DNA of 64,000 bases from Streptomyces typhae (GTDB lineage Bacteria > Actinomycetota > Actinomycetes > Streptomycetales > Streptomycetaceae), in contig NZ_WPNZ01000020.1 of assembly GCF_009755605.1 (NCBI RefSeq), forward strand, positions 124,001 through 188,000, in the 5' to 3' direction. Under the pieces are notes generated by a model. That model was not told the DNA's origin. It searched no databases and was given only the letters and a program-made list of their open reading frames with translations. Both the position numbers and the translations under genes were made by a program. Position 1 is the stretch's first letter. Each line of letters opens with the position of its first letter. Of this stretch, positions 44,368 through 52,622 are shown piece after piece.

Positions 44368-45171
44368 GTGCGCGCCTCTCTCCTCCAGATCGCCGTAGAT
44401 GATGACGAACCAGTCAATTCCCGGCGGGAGCGCGTCTCTTCGCTGGTGCGCCAGGTCGCCGAGCGGGAGCGCCCCGACCTGATCGTGCTGCCCGAGCTGT
44501 GGACGACGGGCGCGTTCGCGTACGAGTCCTTCGCCGCCGAGGCCGAGCCGCTCCAGGGACCCACGTACGAGGTGATGGCCAAGGCCGCGCGGGACGCCGG
44601 GGTGTGGCTGCACGCCGGGTCGATCCCGGAGCGGGCCGCTTCGGACTCCGGCGCGGGCGACGCCCTGTACAACACCTCGCTCGTCTTCTCGCCCGAGGGC
44701 GAGCTCGCCGTCTCGTACCGCAAGATCCACCGCTTCGGCTTCGACAAGGGCGAGGCCGTGCTGATGGGCGCGGGCGCCGAGCTGGCCACCGTCCGGGTTC
44801 CCGAGGCCGTCCTCGGCCTCGCGACCTGCTACGACCTCCGCTTCCCTGAGCTGTTCCGGGGTCTTGTCGACGCGGGGGCCGAGGTGTTCGTGGTGCCCGC
44901 GGGGTGGCCTGCGCGGCGGCGCTCGCACTGGTCGCTGTTCGCGCGGGCGCGGGCCGTGGAGGACCAGGTGTACGTGCTGGCCTGCGGGACCGCGGGGACG
45001 CACGCGGGGGTGGACCAGGCGGGGGCGAGCGTGGTGGTCGATCCCTGGGGCGAGGTGCTCGCCGAGGCGGCCGGGGCGGAGGAGGAGGTCCTCACCGTGG
45101 ACCTCGACCTCCGCAGGGTCGCGGAGACCCGGGAACAGTTCCCCGCCCTGAAGGACCGCAGGCTGCCGTAG
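44368..45171 (+). CDS. Carbon-nitrogen hydrolase (nitrilase family)
   Basis: 267 residues from GTG 44368; the start is fixed by the family's opening MRASLLQIAVDD, since no good ribosome binding site is present. The catalytic triad is Glu in VLPELWTTG, Lys in YRKIHRFGFDKG and Cys in LATCYDLRFPE. This is the omega-amidase/amidase branch that includes 2-oxoglutaramate amidase; the likely reaction is hydrolysis of a small amide. TTGACG at about 44337-44342 may be a -35 box, but no well-spaced -10 was found. Confidence 0.92.
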   Translation: MRASLLQIAVDDDEPVNSRRERVSSLVRQVAERERPDLIVLPELWTTGAFAYESFAAEAEPLQGPTYEVMAKAARDAGVWLHAGSIPERAASDSGAGDALYNTSLVFSPEGELAVSYRKIHRFGFDKGEAVLMGAGAELATVRVPEAVLGLATCYDLRFPELFRGLVDAGAEVFVVPAGWPARRRSHWSLFARARAVEDQVYVLACGTAGTHAGVDQAGASVVVDPWGEVLAEAAGAEEEVLTVDLDLRRVAETREQFPALKDRRLP

Positions 45172-45190
45172 GCCCCGGCCCGCCCCCGCC

Positions 45191-45688
45191 TCAGTCCCCG
45201 ACGCCCCTCTCCTTCTCCGCCAGGCGGATCACGCAGACCGCCACCGCGACCAGGAGGGCCGGGTCGGCGTCGTCGCGGGTGATCTGGACGCCGTAGGCGT
45301 CATGGAGGCTGAACCAGCGCCGGGAGATGTCCGCGAGCAGTTCGCCGTCGTACTCGACGGCGAACTCGCGGTCCAGGATCTTGCCGCTGACGTCCAGCTC
45401 GGAGCCGTCCGCGAGCTCCACGCGGTAGTGGTTGCGCAGCAGGGAGAGCCGCTTGCGCTTCACCTTGGCCAGCGGCTCGCCCTCGCGCTCGATCACCATC
45501 GTGTCGCGCAGGGAGAGCATCTTCGCGTGGATGTCGATGAGGACCCGCCCCTGCATGTCCTTCAGCTCGAAGGTGTCCCGCAGGCGCATCGCCTTGCCGT
45601 CGACGAGGAAGACCTTGCGGCCCTGGTCGTCCTCGATCCAGTAGTCGTCGCCGATGCCGAACACGCGGTCGCGTACGAGTAGCTTCAT
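45191..45688 (-). CDS. LURP-one-related (DUF567-like) protein
   Basis: 165 residues made of repeated beta strands: MKLLVRDRVFGIGDDYWIEDDQGRKVFLVDGKAMRLRDTFEL, then DIHAKMLSLRDTMVIEREGEPLAKVKRKRLS. This matches the LURP-one/tubby-like barrel group, with a hydrophobic final strand (PALLVAVAVCVIRLA) that is buried in the barrel in related structures. The role in bacteria is not known; some relatives bind lipid or phosphate groups. It faces the nitrilase stop with only about 20 bases between. Confidence 0.85.
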   Translation of the reverse strand: MKLLVRDRVFGIGDDYWIEDDQGRKVFLVDGKAMRLRDTFELKDMQGRVLIDIHAKMLSLRDTMVIEREGEPLAKVKRKRLSLLRNHYRVELADGSELDVSGKILDREFAVEYDGELLADISRRWFSLHDAYGVQITRDDADPALLVAVAVCVIRLAEKERGVGD

Positions 45689-45766
45689 GCGGCCATGAGT
45701 ACCCCGGAACGGACGAGCCGCTCGCGCGACCGCCCGTTCCGGCCGGGTTTCGGCCTCCCCCGGGTC

Positions 45767-47071
45767 TCAGCCCTCGAGGAACGCCCGCAGCGCCTCCGCG
45801 AGGAGGTACGGGTCGTCGGCGCCGCACAGCTCGCGGGCGCTGTGCATCGACAGGATGGCGACCCCCACGTCGACCGTCTTGATGCCGTGCCGGGCCGCGG
45901 TGATCGGGCCGATCGTCGTGCCGCAGGGCATCGCGTTGTTGGACACGAACGACTGGAACGGCACGCCCGCCTTCTCGCAGGCGGCGGCGAACACGGCCCG
46001 GCCGCCGCCGTCCGTGGCGTACCGGTTGTTGACGTTCACCTTCAGGATCGGGCCCCCGTTGGCCCGCGGGTGGTGCGTCGGGTCGTGGCGCTCGCCGTAG
46101 TTGGGGTGGACGGCGTGGCCCGTGTCGGACGACAGACAGACGGTGCCCGCGAAGGACCGCGCCTTGTCCTCGTACGTACCGCCGCGTGCGAACACCGAAC
46201 GCTCCAGGACCGTGCCGAGCAGCGGCCCGTCGGCGCCGGTGTCGGACTGCGAACCGTTCTCCTCGTGGTCGAACGCGGCCATCACGGGGATGTACGGCAG
46301 CGCGTCCGCCCCGGGAGCCGTGGCCACGGCCGCGAGTGCCGCCGTCGCGGCGTGCACGGACAGCAGGTTGTCCATCCGGGGGCCCGCGAGCAGCTCACGG
46401 TCGCGGCCCAGGTAGGCGGGCGGCTCGACGGAGTGCGTCATCAGGTCCCAGCCGGTGACGTCGCCGGGCGCCAGGCCGCACTCCTCCTCCACGAACCGGA
46501 TGAGGTCGCCCTCGCGGACGTCCCCGCCGAGCCCCCAGATGGGCTGCATGTGCTTCTGCTTGTCGAGCTTCAACCCCTCGGTGTGCACCGAACGGTCCAT
46601 GTGGATGGCCAGCTGCGCCACCCTGAGCAGCGGACGGTCCACGTTGACCAGGCGCGACGTGCCGTCCCGCAGGGACAGGCGGCCGGCCAGGCCCAGGTCG
46701 CGGTCCAGCCAGGAGTTGAGCAGCGGCCCGCCGTAGATCTCGACGGCGACCTGGCGCCAGCCGTGCGCGCCGGTGTCCGGCAGCGGCTTCACCCGCAGGT
46801 TCGGGGAGTCGGTGTGCGCGCCCACGATGCGGTACGGGGTGTGGGCGGCGGCGGCCTCCGGCACGAACCACGCCACGATCGCGCCACCGCGCAGCAGATA
46901 CTTGCCGCCGGTGCCGCCGTCCCACGCCTCGGTCTCCTCGACCTGGCGGAAGCCGGCCTTCTCCAGCCGCTCGGCGGCGCTCGCCACGGCGTGGTACGGC
47001 GAGGGGCTTGCCGCGAGGAAGCTGATGAGGTCGTCGGTGTGGCCGCGGTCGAAGCGGGGGCGAGTGCTCAT
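45767..47071 (-). CDS. M18-family aspartyl/lysyl aminopeptidase
   Basis: 434 residues from ATG 47071, the normal length. Co-catalytic zinc peptidase: first ligand His in GAHTDSPNLRVKP, Asp and Glu-Glu in FDHEENGSQS, and the late His in ISMHSARELCGADD, with the PSPYHAVASAAERLEKAGF front and MDNLLSVHAA in the middle. M18 enzymes remove N-terminal acidic or neutral residues inside the cytoplasm and form large dodecamers. Monocistronic by spacing. Confidence 0.94.
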   Translation of the reverse strand: MSTRPRFDRGHTDDLISFLAASPSPYHAVASAAERLEKAGFRQVEETEAWDGGTGGKYLLRGGAIVAWFVPEAAAAHTPYRIVGAHTDSPNLRVKPLPDTGAHGWRQVAVEIYGGPLLNSWLDRDLGLAGRLSLRDGTSRLVNVDRPLLRVAQLAIHMDRSVHTEGLKLDKQKHMQPIWGLGGDVREGDLIRFVEEECGLAPGDVTGWDLMTHSVEPPAYLGRDRELLAGPRMDNLLSVHAATAALAAVATAPGADALPYIPVMAAFDHEENGSQSDTGADGPLLGTVLERSVFARGGTYEDKARSFAGTVCLSSDTGHAVHPNYGERHDPTHHPRANGGPILKVNVNNRYATDGGGRAVFAAACEKAGVPFQSFVSNNAMPCGTTIGPITAARHGIKTVDVGVAILSMHSARELCGADDPYLLAEALRAFLEG

Positions 47072-47394
47072 GGCTGCAGCCTAGTCAGGCCCCTGGGCCC
47101 GCTGCGTGGCCCACCTGCGGTGGGGGGTCTTCTCTCCCGCCCGCCCGCCCGTTTCCGGCCCGCCGTGTCGTGGGCGCCCCCCCGTGGGGGTTCCTCGCCG
47201 TCGGCGGGTGCTGGGTGTGTCCTGTCCCTCCGCTTCGCGGCGGATTCCTTCCCGCCCGCCCGCCCGTTTCCAGCCCGCCGTGCGGTGGGCGCCCCCTGTG
47301 GGGGTTTCCCGCCGTCGGCGGATGCCGGGCAGGGCGGTGGGCGGGACGGCGGGATTGCCGTCCCGCCCACCGGCGGGTCGCTTGCCCGGGAGGG
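47072..47394. repeat. Intergenic region with two 75-bp direct repeats
   Basis: Two imperfect copies of the same stretch (about 47135-47210 and 47248-47325) starting CCCGCCCGCCCGCCCG and containing GTGGGCGCCCCC and GCCGTCGGCGG. Between them lies CCTCCGCTTCGCGGCGGA, a small hairpin with a TTCG loop. No gene was seen; a mobile repeat of the REP type or a terminator cluster is possible. Confidence 0.6.
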
Positions 47395-49221
47395 TCAGAA
47401 CGCTGCCTCGTCGAGTTCCATCAGGTCCAGGGAGACTCCCTCGGAGAGGGCGCGCTGGGTGGCGACCCCGGGGAGGACGTTCGCCGCGAAGAACCTGGCG
47501 GCGGCGATCTTGCCCTGGTAGAACGCCTGGTCCTTGGCCCCGGCGCCCGCCAGCTTCTCCGCGGCCACGGCGGCACCCCGCAGCAGCAGATAGCCGACGA
47601 CCACGTCACCGGAGGCGAGGAGGAGGCGCGTGGTGTTCAGGCCCACCTTGTAGATGGACTTCACGTCCTGCTCCGTGGCCGCGAGGTCCGTGAGCATGAC
47701 GCCGACCATGGCCTCCAGTTCGACGGCCGCCTTGGCCAGCTCCTCCCGCGCGCCGGCGAGCTCCTCGCCGCCGGTGCCCACCGCGAGGAACTTCTTGATC
47801 TCCTCGGCGAGACCGTTCAGCGCGGCGCCCTGGTTGCGGACGATCTTCCGGAAGAAGAAGTCCTGGCCCTGGATGGCGGTGGTGCCCTCGTACAGGGTGT
47901 CGATCTTGGCGTCGCGGATGTACTGCTCGATCGGGTACTCCTGGAGGTACCCCGAGCCGCCGAACGTCTGGAGCGACTGCGCCAGCTGCTCGTAGGCCTT
48001 CTCCGAGCCGTATCCCTTGACTATGGGCAGGAGGAGGTCGTTCAGCGCGTGCAGCGAGGACGCGTCGTCGCCGTTCGCCTCCTTGACCGCGATCTCGTCC
48101 TGCACGGCCGCGGTGTGCAGGACGAGCGCCCGCATGCCCTCCGCGTAGGCCTTCTGCGTCATCAGGGAGCGGCGCACGTCCGGGTGGTGAGTGATCGTCA
48201 CCTTAGGCGCGGCCTTGTCCATGAACTGGGCGAGGTCGGGGCCCTGCACGCGCTCCTTGGCGTACTCCAGGGCGTTCAGGTAGCCCGTGGAGAGCGTCGA
48301 GATCGCCTTTGTGCCCACCATCATGCGGGCGAACTCGATGATGCGGAACATCTGGCGGATGCCGTCGTGCTTGTCGCCGATCAGCCAGCCCTTGGCGGGG
48401 TGCTTGTCGCCGAACGTCATCTCGCAGGTGTTGGACGCCTTCAGGCCCATCTTGTGCTCGACGTTCGTCGCGTACACGCCGTTGCGCTCGCCCAGCTCGC
48501 CGGTCTCCCAGTCGAACTCGAACTTGGGGACGAGGAACAGGGACAGGCCCTTGGTGCCCGGACCCGCGCCCTCGGGGCGGGCGAGGACGTAGTGGAGGAT
48601 GTTCTCCGACATGTCGTGCTCACCGGACGTGATGAAGCGCTTCACGCCCTCGATGTGCCAGGAGCCGTCCTCCTGCCGCACGGCCTTGGTGCGGCCCGCG
48701 CCCACGTCCGAGCCGGCGTCCGGCTCGGTGAGGACCATGGTGGAGCCCCACTGCTTCTCCACGGCGATCTCGGCGACCTTCCGCTGCTCATCGGTGCCCT
48801 CCTCGAAGAGGATGCCGGCGAACGCCGGGCCCGAGGAGTACATCCAGATCGCCGGGTTGGCGCCGAGCAGGAGCTCCGCGTACGCCCAGATGAGGGAGCG
48901 GGGGGCCGTGGTGCCCCCGATCTCCTCGGGCAGGCCGAGGCGCCAGTACTCGGAGTCCATGAAGGCCTGGTAGCTCTTCTTGAAGGAGGCCGGGACCGGA
49001 GCGGTGTTGGTCTCCGGGTCGAACACCGGCGGGTTGCGGTCGGCGTCCTCGTAGGACTCGGCGAGCTCGTTCTCGGCGAGGCGGCACAGCTCGCTGAGGA
49101 TGCTCTTGGCGGTCTCGACGTCCGTCTCCGCGAACGGGCCGCTGCCGTACAGCTGGTCGCGGCCGAGCACCTCGAAGAGGTTGAACTCGATGTCGCGGAG
49201 ATTCGACTTGTAGTGCCCCAT
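47395..49221 (-). CDS. Large acyl-CoA dehydrogenase, FadE5-like
   Basis: 608 residues, the size of the two-module FadE5 type and well above the 380-400 of ordinary acyl-CoA dehydrogenases. Seen: MVLTEPDAGSDVGAGRTKA and WHIEGVKRFITSGEHD (flavin region), HKMGLKASNTCEMTF, ARMMVGTKAISTLSTGYLNALEYAKER, and the catalytic Glu in DTLYEGTTAIQGQDFFFRKI. A C-terminal helical extension (about 480-608) is characteristic of this group. It should oxidise medium-to-long chain acyl-CoA. Monocistronic, with two related operator-like boxes 50-90 bases upstream. Confidence 0.94.
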   Translation of the reverse strand: MGHYKSNLRDIEFNLFEVLGRDQLYGSGPFAETDVETAKSILSELCRLAENELAESYEDADRNPPVFDPETNTAPVPASFKKSYQAFMDSEYWRLGLPEEIGGTTAPRSLIWAYAELLLGANPAIWMYSSGPAFAGILFEEGTDEQRKVAEIAVEKQWGSTMVLTEPDAGSDVGAGRTKAVRQEDGSWHIEGVKRFITSGEHDMSENILHYVLARPEGAGPGTKGLSLFLVPKFEFDWETGELGERNGVYATNVEHKMGLKASNTCEMTFGDKHPAKGWLIGDKHDGIRQMFRIIEFARMMVGTKAISTLSTGYLNALEYAKERVQGPDLAQFMDKAAPKVTITHHPDVRRSLMTQKAYAEGMRALVLHTAAVQDEIAVKEANGDDASSLHALNDLLLPIVKGYGSEKAYEQLAQSLQTFGGSGYLQEYPIEQYIRDAKIDTLYEGTTAIQGQDFFFRKIVRNQGAALNGLAEEIKKFLAVGTGGEELAGAREELAKAAVELEAMVGVMLTDLAATEQDVKSIYKVGLNTTRLLLASGDVVVGYLLLRGAAVAAEKLAGAGAKDQAFYQGKIAAARFFAANVLPGVATQRALSEGVSLDLMELDEAAF

Positions 49222-49268
49222 GGCGACGGCTCCGTATGTGGCTCGGGAGGCTGGAATCCTCGTGGGCG

Positions 49269-49313
49269 TACCAGTAAGTAGCTAATCGCTTCCCATGATG
49301 CTACCCGTCGGTA
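49269..49313 (-). promoter_or_regulatory. Two TACCnGTnnGTA boxes upstream of the fadE5-like gene
   Basis: TACCAGTAAGTA (49269-49280) and TACCCGTCGGTA (49302-49313) share nine of twelve bases and start 33 bases apart, three helical turns. This AT-rich stretch stands out from its surroundings. TAGCGTCCGCTA at 49380-49391 is a third, unrelated dyad. Confidence 0.5.
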
Positions 49314-49441
49314 ATAAGAGGCAACCCCTGTTGGTCCAAGTGTGAGCAGGGTCTACTCGGCGGGCCGCTCTTGATAATCTAGCGTCCGCTATATAAATGT
49401 TCCGTTCGCCCGAGCGCGTACGGCGCGTGCGCCGGGGTCGG

Positions 49442-49447
49442 TACCCT
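49442..49447 (+). promoter_or_regulatory. -10 box of a leaderless promoter (TACCCT)
   Basis: Seven bases before ATG 49455; no ribosome binding site lies in front of that start. Confidence 0.6.
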
Positions 49448-49454
49448 GGCCCGT

Positions 49455-49934
49455 ATGTACGGCTACGACCAGCACGCGGGCGCGGGACAGGGGTACGTCC
49501 CGCCGCAACAGCCGCCGCCGCAAGGCCAGATGCCCGGTGGATACGGCCAGCAGCCCCCGCTGTACCCGGAGCCGTCGCCGCCGTCCCTCGCGGACGCGGT
49601 GCGCGCGTTCACCACGGGATCGATGTCCGCCGAGGACTTCCAGCAGATCTTCGCCACGTCGAAGGTGTACTGCCCGCGCGGCGACAACCCCGGCTTCCTC
49701 GCGCTGCACAACACCCAGCAGCCGGTCATCCCCATGTTCACGTCGCTCAAGGAGCTGCGCCGGTACGCGGGCAAGGACTCCAAGTACTTCGTGATCACCG
49801 GTGCCGAGGTCATCGACCTGCTGCCCACCGGCTACGGCTTCGTCCTCGACATGGAGGGCGAGCACCGCATGGTCTTCGACGCGAAGGCCGTCGAGCAGAT
49901 GGTCGACTTCGCCATGCGCCGCATGTACGGATGA
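49455..49934 (+). CDS. SseB-family protein with Pro/Gln-rich N-terminus
   Basis: 159 residues. The first 40 are a MYGYDQHAGAGQGYVPPQQP-like disordered region. The rest is an SseB N-terminal-type domain: DAVRAFTTGSMSAEDFQQIFATSKVYCPRGDNPGFL, IPMFTSLKELRRYAGKDSKYFVITGAEVIDLLPTGYGFVLDMEGEH. Domains of this kind are common in actinomycetes and sit beside type VII secretion or sulfur-enhancement genes, but no defined activity is known. Monocistronic. Confidence 0.82.
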   Translation: MYGYDQHAGAGQGYVPPQQPPPQGQMPGGYGQQPPLYPEPSPPSLADAVRAFTTGSMSAEDFQQIFATSKVYCPRGDNPGFLALHNTQQPVIPMFTSLKELRRYAGKDSKYFVITGAEVIDLLPTGYGFVLDMEGEHRMVFDAKAVEQMVDFAMRRMYG

Positions 49935-50025
49935 CGCTCCCGGGCCGCCACCGCCGCCACCGCGGCTGCCGCGGCCACCGCGGCGGCTGACGGTTTCGGC
50001 CACGGACCGCGCCCCTGATGATCAC

Positions 50026-50061
50026 CGGAACGCCCGGAGGGAATGCCCTCCGGGCGTTCCG
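50026..50061 (+). terminator. 16-bp hairpin terminator after the SseB-like gene
   Basis: The bases 50026-50041 pair perfectly with 50046-50061 around AATG. Confidence 0.85.
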
Positions 50062-50078
50062 TGTTCCAGGTGGCAGAA

Positions 50079-50099
50079 AGTTCTACGTTCAACTAACCT
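50079..50099 (+). promoter_or_regulatory. Pirin promoter with imperfect dyad
   Basis: TAACCT at 50094-50099 is a probable -10. AGTTCTACGTTCAACT (50079-50094) is an imperfect inverted repeat overlapping it, in the style of a MarR or HxlR operator. Confidence 0.4.
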
Positions 50100-50122
50100 G
50101 AGCGTACAAGGAGGTCCCACTC

Positions 50123-51079
50123 ATGCCTGCAGTGACCGTCGAGAACCCGCTGACCCTGCCCAAGGTGGTCGCACCGGCCGACGCCGTGGCACGCCCCGTA
50201 CTCGCCGTGAAGACCGCCCCGAGCGGCTTCGAGGGCGAAGGGTTCCCGGTGCGCCGCGCCTTCGCCGGGATCAACTACAAGTACCTCGACCCGTTCATCA
50301 TGATGGATCAGATGGGCGAGGTGGAGTACGCCGCAGGGGAGCCCAAGGGCACCCCGTGGCACCCGCACCGCGGCTTCGAGACCGTGACGTACCTGATCGA
50401 CGGCACCTTCGTCCACCAGGACTCCAACGGTGGCGGCGGCACCATCCAGAACGGCGACACCCAGTGGATGACCGCCGGGTCCGGGCTGCTGCACATCGAG
50501 GCGCCGCCGGAGTCGCTCGTCACGTCCGGCGGGCTCTTCCACGGGCTCCAGCTCTGGGTGAACCTGCCCGCCAAGGACAAGATGATGGACCCCCGCTATC
50601 AGGACATTCGCGGCGGCCAGGTGCAGCTCCTGACCACCGGGGACGGTGGCGCGCTGCTCCGGGTCATCGCCGGTGAGCTGGACGGGCACGAGGGTCCCGG
50701 CATCACGCACACGCCGATCACCATGATCCACGCGACCGTGCGGCCGGGCGCCGAGGTCACCCTGCCCTGGCGCCAGGACTTCAACGGGCTCGCGTACGTG
50801 CTTGCCGGGCGCGGCACCGTGGGCGCCGAGCGGCGGCCCGTCGAGCTCGGGCAGACCGCCGTGTTCGGGGCCGGGTCCTCGCTGACCGTCCGGGCGGACG
50901 AGAAGCAGGACGGGCACACGCCCGACCTGGAGGTCGTGCTCCTCGGCGGGCAGCCCATCCGGGAGCCCATGGCGCACTACGGGCCGTTCGTGATGAACAC
51001 CCGCGCGGAGCTGCAGCAGGCCTTCGAGGACTTCCAGAAGGGTCTGCTGGGATCGGTTCCCGCCGTTCACGGCATGTAG
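50123..51079 (+). CDS. Pirin-family protein
   Basis: 318 residues, with AAGGAGG nine bases before ATG 50123. Two cupin barrels; the N-terminal one keeps the iron-binding set: His-x-His in PWHPHRGFETVTYLIDG, a third His in LLHIEAPP and Glu. Also RRAFAGINYKYLDPFIMMDQM at the front. Pirins bind Fe and act either as quercetin-type dioxygenases or as regulators of other enzymes, for example pyruvate dehydrogenase in Serratia. Which applies is not visible here. Confidence 0.93.
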   Translation: MPAVTVENPLTLPKVVAPADAVARPVLAVKTAPSGFEGEGFPVRRAFAGINYKYLDPFIMMDQMGEVEYAAGEPKGTPWHPHRGFETVTYLIDGTFVHQDSNGGGGTIQNGDTQWMTAGSGLLHIEAPPESLVTSGGLFHGLQLWVNLPAKDKMMDPRYQDIRGGQVQLLTTGDGGALLRVIAGELDGHEGPGITHTPITMIHATVRPGAEVTLPWRQDFNGLAYVLAGRGTVGAERRPVELGQTAVFGAGSSLTVRADEKQDGHTPDLEVVLLGGQPIREPMAHYGPFVMNTRAELQQAFEDFQKGLLGSVPAVHGM

Positions 51080-51124
51080 CCCGCCGAGGGCGGTGCCCAC
51101 AGGAGAAACGACGTCCACAGGAGG

Positions 51125-52240
51125 GTGGTGCGTGAGCACCGCCGTACGGCCTACGCAGCGCATGCGCGGGCCGTACTCCTGTGCTCGGGTGGTCCCGTGC
51201 ATACCCTTCTGCCCGAAGCCGTGCGGCGGCTCGCCGCCTGGTGCCTGGTCGTGCTGCTCGTCGCCGGTGTCGCAGGCGTCGGCGTGTGGCTGTGCACGGT
51301 CCTGAAGACGGCCGTGACGCCCGTGCTGCTCGCGCTGCTCGGGACGGCGCTGCTCGGGCCGCTGTACCGGCGGCTCGTGCGGATGCACGTCCAGCGCTCC
51401 CTCGCCGCCGGCCTGACCTGCGCGGCCGTCCTCGCCGTCGTCGGCGGAGCCACGTACATCGTCGTCAGGGCCCTCATCGACACCGGCGACCAGATCATCG
51501 CGTCCCTGAAGCAGGCCGCCGTCGACCTGTCGAAGCACTTCAGCGCGGCCGGCACCTCCCTGGACGACCTCGCGTCCAACGCCAAGGACCTGCTCGGCAA
51601 GTTCGGCGGTACGGCCGCCTCCGGCGTCGTCAGCGGGATCAGCGTCGTCGGCGAGATGATCGCCACCGCCGTGCTCGCGCTGCTGCTCGTCTTCTTCTTC
51701 CTGCGGGACTCCCACAAGACCGCGGGCGCCCTGCGCTCCCTGGTGCCCGCGTCCTCCGCCGACACCGTCGAGGCGATGGCTCGGCGTGCGTTCACGGCCG
51801 TCGAGGGCTTCATGCGCGGGACCACGGTCATCGCGCTCATCGACGCCGTGTGCATCACCGTCGGCCTGCTGATCCTGCGCGTGCCGGGCGCCGCCGGGCT
51901 CGGCGCCCTTGTCTTCGTGGGCGCCTACATCCCCTACCTGGGGGCGTTCCTTTCCGGTGCCATCGCCGTGCTCGTCGCGCTCGCCGACCGCGGACTCGTC
52001 ATCGCCCTGTGGGCACTGGGCGTGGTCCTCGCCGTGCAGGTCCTCGAAGGGCACGTGCTCCAGCCGATGATCCAGAGCCGCACCGTGCAGATGCATCCGG
52101 CGGTGGTGATGCTGGCCATCACCGCGGGCGCGTCCGTCGCCGGGATCATCGGGATGCTGCTCGCCGTGCCCCTGACGGCCGCCGCGTTCGGGGTCGTCTC
52201 TGAGATGCGCGTGCGCTATGGGGGGCCCGGCACCGCGTAA
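51125..52240 (+). CDS. AI-2E/PerM-family permease
   Basis: 371 residues, with about eight membrane helices in the family order: a first pair (LAAWCLVVLLVAGVAGVGVW, VTPVLLALLGTALLGPL), a soluble helical segment about 110-190 (IIASLKQAAVDLSKHF), then the conserved C-terminal half with FIRDSHK-like FFFLRDSHKTAG, VEGFMRGTTVIALIDAV, FVGAYIPYLGAFLSG and VLEGHVLQPMIQSRTVQMHP. The start is uncertain: GTG 51125 is only one base after AGGAGG, GTG 51128 is better spaced, and GTG 51197 is possible. Members export autoinducer-2 or Na+; the cargo is unknown. Confidence 0.88.
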   Translation: MVREHRRTAYAAHARAVLLCSGGPVHTLLPEAVRRLAAWCLVVLLVAGVAGVGVWLCTVLKTAVTPVLLALLGTALLGPLYRRLVRMHVQRSLAAGLTCAAVLAVVGGATYIVVRALIDTGDQIIASLKQAAVDLSKHFSAAGTSLDDLASNAKDLLGKFGGTAASGVVSGISVVGEMIATAVLALLLVFFFLRDSHKTAGALRSLVPASSADTVEAMARRAFTAVEGFMRGTTVIALIDAVCITVGLLILRVPGAAGLGALVFVGAYIPYLGAFLSGAIAVLVALADRGLVIALWALGVVLAVQVLEGHVLQPMIQSRTVQMHPAVVMLAITAGASVAGIIGMLLAVPLTAAAFGVVSEMRVRYGGPGTA

Positions 52241-52622
52241 GGGCCCCGGCGCCGGGTCGGCTGCTCCGCCGGGTCTTCGGCCCGGGCGTCGGGTCGGCTG
52301 CTCCGCCGGGTTGTCGGTCCGGGCGCCGGGTCGTCGGCCCGGGCGTCGGGTCGGCTGGTGTCGCCGAGTGGCTGCTCCGCCGGGTCGGCTGGTGTCGCCG
52401 GGGTCGACTGCTCCGCCGGGACGGCTGTTCTGCCGGGTCGGCTGTGTCGCCGCGTCGGCCGCGTCGCCGGGACGGCTGCTTTGCCGGGTCGGCTGTGTCG
52501 CCGGGTCGGCTGCGTCGCCGGGACGGCTGTTCTGCCGGGTCGGCTGTGTCGCCGCGTCGGCCGCGTCGCCGGGACGGCTGCTCCGCCGGGGCAGCCGCGT
52601 CGTCGGGGCAGCCGCGCCAGGG
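52241..52622. repeat. Dense GC-rich repeat array between convergent genes
   Basis: About 380 bases of words such as CGGGTCGGCTG, TGTCGCCG and GGACGGCTG in 15- and 21-base steps, several with a 100-base higher order (about 52440-52540 repeated at 52500-52600). No gene was seen. It could hold a terminator, but no single clean stem stands out. Confidence 0.8.
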
